Shown here one piece after another: positions 5,671-10,535 of a stretch of 10,535 bases of DNA (positions are counted from its first letter, which is position 1; each line of letters starts with the position of its first letter). The DNA is from Planctomycetota bacterium. Its GTDB lineage: Bacteria; Planctomycetota; Phycisphaerae; SM23-33. The notes under the pieces were generated by a model. The model had not been told where the DNA came from, ran no database searches, and worked only from the letters and a program-made list of their open reading frames with translations. Made by a program: the position numbers and the translations under genes. The stretch is taken from NCBI GenBank assembly GCA_021160865.1, contig JAGHBS010000220.1, forward strand, positions 1 through 10,535, given 5' to 3'.

Positions 5671-7116
5671 CTACTCGAGGGGGGCAAAGAGAGTGCATTT
5701 AACCGTATCATTTTGCTGATCTTCTCCCATTGGGATAGTAATTACCGCATAGCGTCTTTCGGTTTTTTCCTGTCCGTCAGGAGTTACCCAAGTGCAATCT
5801 ACGCATGAGCGTATAATAGCGGTTGGTGTGTTTGCAATTTCAAAGGCGATCCATGTACCAACCGAATCCAGAGGAGCCATTTTCCATCTGTCAAGTCGCA
5901 ATCCGTCACGTCCACGAAGATAGGCTTGTTCTGTAAGATATTTTTTAACAACAAGGGCAGCTCGACAGTATGCATCGTGAGCAGCTGCTGCTGTGTTAAT
6001 CACATCTTTGGTGACCGTACCGTATGCACAATTACGCTGGCGGACTAATTGACAGAGAAGGGCACCATCGGGCTTTTGCCCCGCAAAGGAGACAACGACG
6101 CCCTGGGAAACCTTTACCGGTACGCTTCTACCCCAGGCACCAATAGGCCACCAGGCTACAAATTCTTTTGCAGTACCTGCAATTCGTTCGGGCTTGCCGA
6201 ACAGTTCGACCAGGTCTGCATAGTAGATTTTCTCACCCGTTTTGTATCGCCAATTAGCAGGTTGATAGTATTTTGGTAGGCTGATACCCATAGCAGCAAG
6301 TGTCTCTCTGGTAGCTGGCTTGGAATTTATCTCCACAATGATACCATCGATTGCCTTTGCCTTATCGCCGTTAGTCCATTCCATCTCTACGGCATTGCCT
6401 GTCTGAAAGACCATTGTCGGATAACCGGCTTGCTTGATTAGTTCATCGCTGGTTATGGGCATTCCCAGCGGCTTGGAGACGGTAATCTCATCCGGGCGGG
6501 GGAGTTCTCCACCAAGGTCAAGCGTAGCAAGATATCGTAAAAGATGGGCAATATACTGATTTTTCATATCCAGCGTATCCAGCAATTTGCCTTTTTCCTC
6601 TGTGAGGCTATCTTTAATTTTTTCGAGTTCTTTCTTGTCGGTCAGGAGGGTGTTAATTTGCTTGGTCAAAGAGGTTATACGATTATTCGCTTGTTCCAAT
6701 TTGGATTGATATTCAGTTAGAGTGGAGGTAGTTTGCTGGAGTCTTTTTGTTAGCGGTTCGATGGCTTTGTTAGTCTTGTCGAGTTTTTCTGTAAGTGTTG
6801 CGATGGTATTTTGTGCGGCAGTGAGATTGTTTTTTTCTGCTTCAAGTTGTTGAGCAAGTGTCTGGATTTTTTCTCTGGCAGATGAAAGTTCTTCTTGAGT
6901 CTGGTTGAGTTGTTTTTTGAGTTTTGCCTGGATGGAAAGTGCCTTTTTCAGTTTGCTTTGCGTGCGGTGTAGGTTTTGCTTGATTTGAAGCGTTTTGCTT
7001 TTAGCACTTTGGGGCGTGATGAAATACCCTGCTACGCCGAAAACTATTGCAAGTGCAATTGCCGGTGCCGTCCTTTTCAACCACGTCGGTATCTTTACTT
7101 TGTCTTTTAGGTTCAT
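5671..7116 (-). CDS. Membrane-anchored coiled-coil protein, unknown function
   Basis: I do not recognise this 481-residue protein. Residues 1-15 are basic and are followed by one hydrophobic segment (about 17-34), suggesting an N-terminal membrane anchor with the rest outside the cytoplasm. Residues 43-190 are rich in Lys, Gln, Leu and Thr with heptad spacing and form a long coiled coil. Residues 205-481 look globular. Within them two stretches share a pattern, ITSDELIKQAGYPTMVF (221-237) and IYYADLVELFGKPERIAG (297-314). Each is followed by a W-containing strand and a valine-rich strand, weakly like BamE/SmpA-type repeats. The C-terminal part holds five Cys, at 355, 363, 384, 438 and 441, plus one at 474; 438 and 441 form CVDC. 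The start at ATG 7116 has GAGGG 8 nt upstream. The frame extends to ATG 7224 without a ribosome-binding site and with a charged extension before the anchor. It is transcribed alone. Confidence 0.8.
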   Translation of the reverse strand: MNLKDKVKIPTWLKRTAPAIALAIVFGVAGYFITPQSAKSKTLQIKQNLHRTQSKLKKALSIQAKLKKQLNQTQEELSSAREKIQTLAQQLEAEKNNLTAAQNTIATLTEKLDKTNKAIEPLTKRLQQTTSTLTEYQSKLEQANNRITSLTKQINTLLTDKKELEKIKDSLTEEKGKLLDTLDMKNQYIAHLLRYLATLDLGGELPRPDEITVSKPLGMPITSDELIKQAGYPTMVFQTGNAVEMEWTNGDKAKAIDGIIVEINSKPATRETLAAMGISLPKYYQPANWRYKTGEKIYYADLVELFGKPERIAGTAKEFVAWWPIGAWGRSVPVKVSQGVVVSFAGQKPDGALLCQLVRQRNCAYGTVTKDVINTAAAAHDAYCRAALVVKKYLTEQAYLRGRDGLRLDRWKMAPLDSVGTWIAFEIANTPTAIIRSCVDCTWVTPDGQEKTERRYAVITIPMGEDQQNDTVKCTLFAPLE

Positions 7117-7124
7117 TTGTTTAT

Positions 7125-7129
7125 CCCTC
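7125..7129 (-). promoter_or_regulatory. Shine-Dalgarno site of the coiled-coil protein gene
   Basis: On the minus strand GAGGG lies 8 nt before ATG 7116, whereas ATG 7224 is preceded by GCCCTGCTGA with no such motif. This favours the 481-residue product with the membrane anchor near its N-terminus. Confidence 0.55.
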
Positions 7130-7171
7130 GATTGTGCTTCATTTGAATCTGTCTTGAAATACTCCAGCGGT

Positions 7172-7188
7172 CGAATTATCTCAATTCG
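7172..7188. repeat. Short inverted repeat in a divergent control region
   Basis: CGAATT (7172-7177) and AATTCG (7183-7188) form a perfect inverted repeat around 5 bp. It lies 56 bp upstream of the start of the coiled-coil gene and could be a regulator site or small RNA hairpin. No known operator is recognised, and a 6-bp repeat may be chance. Confidence 0.25.
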
Positions 7189-7293
7189 CCTTGGGTTAGT
7201 TCTACCGAAATGACCTATCGACATTCAGCAGGGCAATCTTAAACAAGGATTTTAGTAGAATTTCGTTTGATGCCATCTTGATATTCCCTGTTG

Positions 7294-7302
7294 TGGTATA
7301 AT
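7294..7302 (+). promoter_or_regulatory. Extended -10 promoter for hflX
   Basis: TGGTATAAT contains a perfect TATAAT (7297-7302) preceded by the TGn extension. No good -35 box stands at 16-18 bp; TTGATA at 7278-7283 is only 13 bp away. Transcription would start near 7309, giving a leader of about 40 nt. The leader includes a small hairpin, CTTCC-TTTCG-GGAAG (7316-7330), just before the AAGGAAAGG ribosome-binding site (7341-7349). Confidence 0.6.
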
Positions 7303-7349
7303 GGATTAAAGGATTCTTCCTTTCGGGAAGGTAAGTTGATAAGGAAAGG

Positions 7350-8681
7350 ATGAAAGGAGTAAAAAGGGCAGAACAGAACGGTAGAACTGAACGAGCGATA
7401 CTGGTTGGTATTATCTTGCCGGGAGAAGTTGTTGATAGCGACGACCCGCTTGAAGAGTTGCGATCGCTGGTAAAGACTGCTGGTGCGCAGGTAGTCGGTG
7501 AGATAATTGTCCGTAGATATACTATCCACCCAGGTTTGTTCATCGGGAAGGGCAAGGCAAGAGAGATACTATCTCTTGCAGAAACTCTTCGTGCGGATGT
7601 AGTCATATTTGATACGGACCTATCGCCAGCACAGATTCGAGAGTTGGAAAAGGTTTTTTCTCGACGGGTGCTTGATCGCTCAGAGGTAATTCTTGATATC
7701 TTTGCTCAACACGCTCGTACTCGGCAAGCGGAACTTCAAGTGGAACTCGCTCAGTTGGAATACACCTATCCACGCCTGAGTCATATGTGGACGCACTTAG
7801 AGCGTGTTGCTGCCGCTGGTACACCAGCAGCTGCTGTTGGGGGGATTGGTACACGCGGGCCCGGTGAAAAGCAGATAGAAATCGACCGCAGACTAATTCG
7901 TAAACGGATTACCCTATTGAAACGCAGGTTAGCCTCGATTGATAAACAAAGGCAACGGACAGTTTCTAAAAGGCGTCAACACTTCCTGGTATGCCTGGTT
8001 GGCTACACTAATGCTGGGAAAAGTACGTTGATGAATCGGTTGACCTCTGCGGAGGTAAGTGTGGCTGATAAACTTTTTGAAACACTTGATACACGGACAC
8101 GATGTTGGAAACTTGCTACCGGTCAGGTAGCCCTTTTGAGCGATACGGTAGGTTTTATCTCACGATTGCCTCACCATCTAATTGCATCGTTCCGTGCTAC
8201 GCTTGAAGAGGTCGTCGGAGCGGACTTACTCTTGCACGTAGCAGATGCATCACACCGTCAGGTCGTCCAGCAAATACAAGCTGTTAACAAGGTGCTTGAT
8301 GAAATAGGCTGTCGAGATAAAGACCAGATACTCCTATTACACAAGGTTGATAAGATAATTGACCCGACTATACGAACAATTCTGAAAAATAAGTATCCGC
8401 ATGCGATTTTCATATCAGCGCTAACCGGCGAAGGAGTTGATAAGGTTTCCCAAGCCGTTCTCGAAAGGATGAGGGGTAAAGAGGTAGAAGTCGTCATAGA
8501 GGCAGATTGTACCAATGGTAGATTAATCCAGTACCTTGCTCATCATGCTCGCAAACTGGATCGAACCTTCCATAATCACCGCGTTAGGTTGACGGCTACC
8601 ATCGGGCAGAAGCACCTTGCTATGCTTGGCAGATTTGGTGAGGACGTTATGATATGTCCTGCACATCAACAGGCTGATTGA
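7350..8681 (+). CDS. hflX: GTPase HflX
   Basis: HflX is a ribosome-binding GTPase of the Obg-HflX superfamily that splits or rescues stalled 70S ribosomes. The 443-residue protein has the N-terminal HflX domain (about 15-205) with FIGKGKAREIL (64-74), the helical segment ELQVELAQLEYTYPRL (128-143) and the glycine-rich motif GGIGTRGPGEKQIEIDRR (164-181). The G domain follows: P-loop GYTNAGKST (218-226), G2 region around ETLDTRTR (244-251), G3 DTVGF (265-269), G4 HKVD (331-334) and G5 ISALTGEG (355-362). The C-terminal part (about 380-443) completes the family architecture. G4 normally reads NKxD, and the His is a single-base change from Asn. The start is ATG 7350, just after AAGGAAAGG. The gene is transcribed alone from the extended -10 promoter, and its last 16 bp overlap the convergent propeller gene. 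Confidence 0.96.
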   Translation: MKGVKRAEQNGRTERAILVGIILPGEVVDSDDPLEELRSLVKTAGAQVVGEIIVRRYTIHPGLFIGKGKAREILSLAETLRADVVIFDTDLSPAQIRELEKVFSRRVLDRSEVILDIFAQHARTRQAELQVELAQLEYTYPRLSHMWTHLERVAAAGTPAAAVGGIGTRGPGEKQIEIDRRLIRKRITLLKRRLASIDKQRQRTVSKRRQHFLVCLVGYTNAGKSTLMNRLTSAEVSVADKLFETLDTRTRCWKLATGQVALLSDTVGFISRLPHHLIASFRATLEEVVGADLLLHVADASHRQVVQQIQAVNKVLDEIGCRDKDQILLLHKVDKIIDPTIRTILKNKYPHAIFISALTGEGVDKVSQAVLERMRGKEVEVVIEADCTNGRLIQYLAHHARKLDRTFHNHRVRLTATIGQKHLAMLGRFGEDVMICPAHQQAD

Positions 8682-9679
8682 GAATGATTATGTACCTGCT
8701 TCAGAAAGTTTTGAACGGCGAGGGAAGTTGTGCAGATGGCTCGAAGTTCATGGGCACCGTCGGGTCGTGCAATTTCATAGTATAGATACGCTCGACTATC
8801 GATAATGTGAGCATCAAGGTAGCGAAGGCAATTACTACTATGGGGGCTAACTAATACGGGTGCGTTGCAGCTCAGGCATTGCCAGTTCTTCATATCGGGA
8901 GAAGAAGCAATACCGGTCTTTTCTTCATAATTTTCTCGATAGCTTTTCCCACCGTCGTAAAAGCCCCAGAATTTTCCCTCTTGAAATATAACGCTATTAA
9001 TTCGTCGACAGTAGCGATCCCAGCTTGTATCGGACGGTTTAAAGACAACACCTTCCCATTGCCAATCTTCCAAATCTGATGAGGTAGCCAGACCCGTAGC
9101 AGAGAGGCACTGACCGGTGTTGAAGATATCGTAAGTTGCGTGGGATTGTTCACTCGTTTCCGAAGTAGGAATTGCTACGCTGACTAGCATATAAAACATC
9201 CCATCATATTCGAATATCCAGGGATCTTTAATACCCTCGAGACCTAACTCCGAAGCAGAAAGGAGGCGACGAATCATCTTAGGATTAAATTGCTCGATAC
9301 TCCGGGCTTTCAGTACGGAGATGCACCATCGTCCATCGGTAGGATCGACGTAGGAAAGAAAGAGTTGCCATTGTCCGTCATGCGGATTTCGATAAGGCAA
9401 GCATCGCTCGATTGAGGGTGTTTGGATAGAATCTTTCTTTAGCGACCAGATATCGTCAAAGGTGATACCGTCCCTGGATATTGCTATACGAGTCTCCGCT
9501 CCACGGTCTGGTATAATGCCTCTAGGACGTCGAAGACGATACGAGAGGTAAAAAAGACTATCTGTCTTATCGAAATATACTCCCGGAGCGCCTGCCCAAT
9601 AGCCCTTACTACTACTAAGGGGCTTTCGAATAATATGACCTTCTGCTAAGACCTCGGAGGTTATCTGCTCAACCTGCAT
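8666..9679 (-). CDS. Five-bladed beta-propeller, GH43/GH32-like glycosidase family protein
   Basis: This 337-residue protein resembles the arabinanase/invertase type of five-bladed propeller glycosidases. Blade-like repeats are visible: AGAPGVYFDKTDSLFYLSYR (29-48), then AISRDGITFDD (66-76), DGQWQLFLSYVDPTDGRW (101-118), GIKDPWIFEYDGMFYMLVS (149-167), INSVIFQEGKFWGFYDGGKS (227-246) with IASSPDMKNWQ (257-267), and LDAHIIDSRAYLYYEIARPD (288-307). KDPW (Asp152) matches the acidic residue common to these families, but the other catalytic acids cannot be assigned safely, so activity and substrate are unknown. No signal peptide is seen, which suggests a cytosolic enzyme acting on imported or internal saccharides. 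ATG 9679 is chosen because the frame's upstream extension to ATG 9811 overlaps the previous gene and has no ribosome-binding site; the site at 9679 is itself weak (AAGAG). The gene follows its upstream neighbour by 46 bp. Confidence 0.75.
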   Translation of the reverse strand: MQVEQITSEVLAEGHIIRKPLSSSKGYWAGAPGVYFDKTDSLFYLSYRLRRPRGIIPDRGAETRIAISRDGITFDDIWSLKKDSIQTPSIERCLPYRNPHDGQWQLFLSYVDPTDGRWCISVLKARSIEQFNPKMIRRLLSASELGLEGIKDPWIFEYDGMFYMLVSVAIPTSETSEQSHATYDIFNTGQCLSATGLATSSDLEDWQWEGVVFKPSDTSWDRYCRRINSVIFQEGKFWGFYDGGKSYRENYEEKTGIASSPDMKNWQCLSCNAPVLVSPHSSNCLRYLDAHIIDSRAYLYYEIARPDGAHELRAICTTSLAVQNFLKQVHNHSQSAC

Positions 9680-9725
9680 AGTTCTCTTATCTTTGTAGTT
9701 ATAACTATAAAACAACAGTGTTTTA

Positions 9726-10535
9726 TTATCCTCTCTCTCGTATGGGTCGCCTTGGTCGGTATCGCCGTCTCGAGCTGCAGGATAAAGGCTTTTCAGTTGG
9801 CAGGGGCTCATAGCCCGGTACCGAGAAGTTAAGCGAAATTATGCTTCTATCGGGGGTGGAAGGCACGAGGAAGATAAAGCCAAACTCCTCAACCTCAATT
9901 TGACCTTCCGGACTGAATAAGGCGATAAAATCTTCCGGTAAATCCTTGGGCGGGTTGTTCATGTCATAATAGAGATAGAAATACCTCTTGCCACTGAGAC
10001 GATAGAAGGCATAAACTCCCCTGAAAGGATATTGATCACGATTGTCAAGCATGACTTTGGGTAACATTTGCATTTGTGTGACAAACCTTTCAAGATTTTT
10101 ATTCGTAGAGGTTACCTTGCATGATACTTGGTAGACTGCCTCACCGCTTGGGGTATTGAAGTAGGAAATTGTTCTAATACCTCTTCTGGCATGAAGTCGT
10201 TTGAATTCTTTTATAGTCCCTTGGATAATCCCGCGCTTTAGTCTGTTATCCCTGCTATATTCGATCTCCTTTATGAATGGGGGCAAGCTATCTTCCCTGA
10301 ACCTGAAGAGGATACCCTTCGGGAGGCGATCATCTCTGACGACATTTCCAAGGGTAAATGGTAAGGGTTTTTTGACTGGCGCGAACGCAACTTTTCCGTA
10401 GACTGGCTGGACTGACAATGCCCCATCAGCTATTGGTAAGCCCTCAATAAGATGCCATCTTGGTGGCGATGCCTTTGCCGTTCTACGAAAGACGACGTAT
10501 GAAGGTTTATCATCGGAAGAGATTCGATATATCCA
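9726..10535 (-). CDS. Hypothetical protein, 5' end beyond the window (partial)
   Basis: The frame is open from the right edge to TAA at 9726, giving at least 269 residues. A TTG at 10418 could be read as a start, but the frame continues upstream without a stop (ending WIYRISSDDKPSYVVFRR at the edge), so the gene is probably truncated. No family is recognised. The visible part mixes strands and aromatic residues, for example VYAFYRLSGKRYFYLYYDMN near 9960-10020, suggesting a beta-rich soluble domain. The last residues are basic (SSRRRYRPRRPIRERG). No membrane segment is seen in the visible part. It lies 46 bp upstream of the propeller gene on the same strand, so they may be co-transcribed. Confidence 0.65.
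   Translation of the reverse strand, partial: WIYRISSDDKPSYVVFRRTAKASPPRWHLIEGLPIADGALSVQPVYGKVAFAPVKKPLPFTLGNVVRDDRLPKGILFRFREDSLPPFIKEIEYSRDNRLKRGIIQGTIKEFKRLHARRGIRTISYFNTPSGEAVYQVSCKVTSTNKNLERFVTQMQMLPKVMLDNRDQYPFRGVYAFYRLSGKRYFYLYYDMNNPPKDLPEDFIALFSPEGQIEVEEFGFIFLVPSTPDRSIISLNFSVPGYEPLPTEKPLSCSSRRRYRPRRPIRERG

Noticed and set aside
7117..7224. Longer start (ATG 7224) for the membrane-anchored coiled-coil protein
   Set aside because: There is no Shine-Dalgarno before it, and it puts a charged segment ahead of the membrane anchor; ATG 7116 has GAGGG at good spacing.
7202..7606. 134-codon minus-strand frame overlapping the start of hflX
   Set aside because: Most of it is antisense to the conserved HflX N-terminal domain, and its translation is low-complexity Ser/Thr/Leu without a recognisable domain.
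9680..9811. N-terminal extension of the propeller gene to ATG 9811
   Set aside because: It would overlap the last 86 bp of the upstream gene in another frame, has no ribosome-binding site, and encodes a segment without blade-like character.
9811..9835. Short stretch resembling 5S rRNA (ccgagaagttaagc)
   Set aside because: The match covers only about a dozen bases. The flanking sequence lacks the 5S stems and lies inside an open minus-strand reading frame.
1..10535. Mobile element, CRISPR, toxin-antitoxin or defence system
   Set aside because: No transposase, integrase, direct-repeat array, terminal inverted repeats or recognisable toxin, nuclease or helicase domains were seen on either strand.

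Overview
This window looks like ordinary bacterial chromosome with eight substantial protein-coding genes, one of them cut by the right edge, plus a possible gene tail at the left edge. I see no rRNA, tRNA, CRISPR array, insertion sequence, integrase or phage gene. Housekeeping genes (purM, pgi, hflX, tatC) alternate with proteins I cannot name. Bacterial Shine-Dalgarno motifs, a Tat translocase gene, a Sec signal peptide and a probable lipoprotein signal point to a bacterium. The long TatC periplasmic loop and the many orphan envelope proteins gave me an impression of a deep-branching group such as Planctomycetota. That is a guess and was not tested.

Layout. From 1 to about 990, a secreted, extremely arginine-rich coiled-coil protein on the + strand ends in a textbook hairpin/T-tract terminator. 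From 1000 to 3887, three minus-strand genes are packed with short gaps, in transcription order purM, an alpha/beta-hydrolase with a likely lipoprotein signal, and tatC. They probably form one transcript, although their functions have no evident link. From 3888 to 4140 lies a divergent control region, followed by pgi on the + strand (4141-5535). A GC-rich hairpin separates pgi from a convergent minus-strand gene (5671-7116) for a membrane-anchored coiled-coil protein with a folded C-terminal region of unknown type. A second divergent region (7117-7349) carries a good extended -10 promoter for hflX (7350-8681). The 3' end of hflX overlaps by 16 bp the end of a convergent minus-strand gene for a five-bladed beta-propeller, glycosidase-like protein. 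Upstream of that gene is a partial minus-strand gene of unknown function that runs off the right edge.

Function. purM serves purine synthesis, pgi central sugar metabolism, hflX ribosome rescue or assembly, and tatC export of folded proteins. The rest suggest envelope or carbohydrate roles without a common theme. I found no convincing new multi-gene system. The most useful leads are residue-level oddities in conserved proteins (HflX with HKVD in place of NKxD; TatC with Gln at a normally conserved Glu), two unusual coiled-coil envelope proteins, and a small upstream ORF that ends at the pgi ribosome-binding site.
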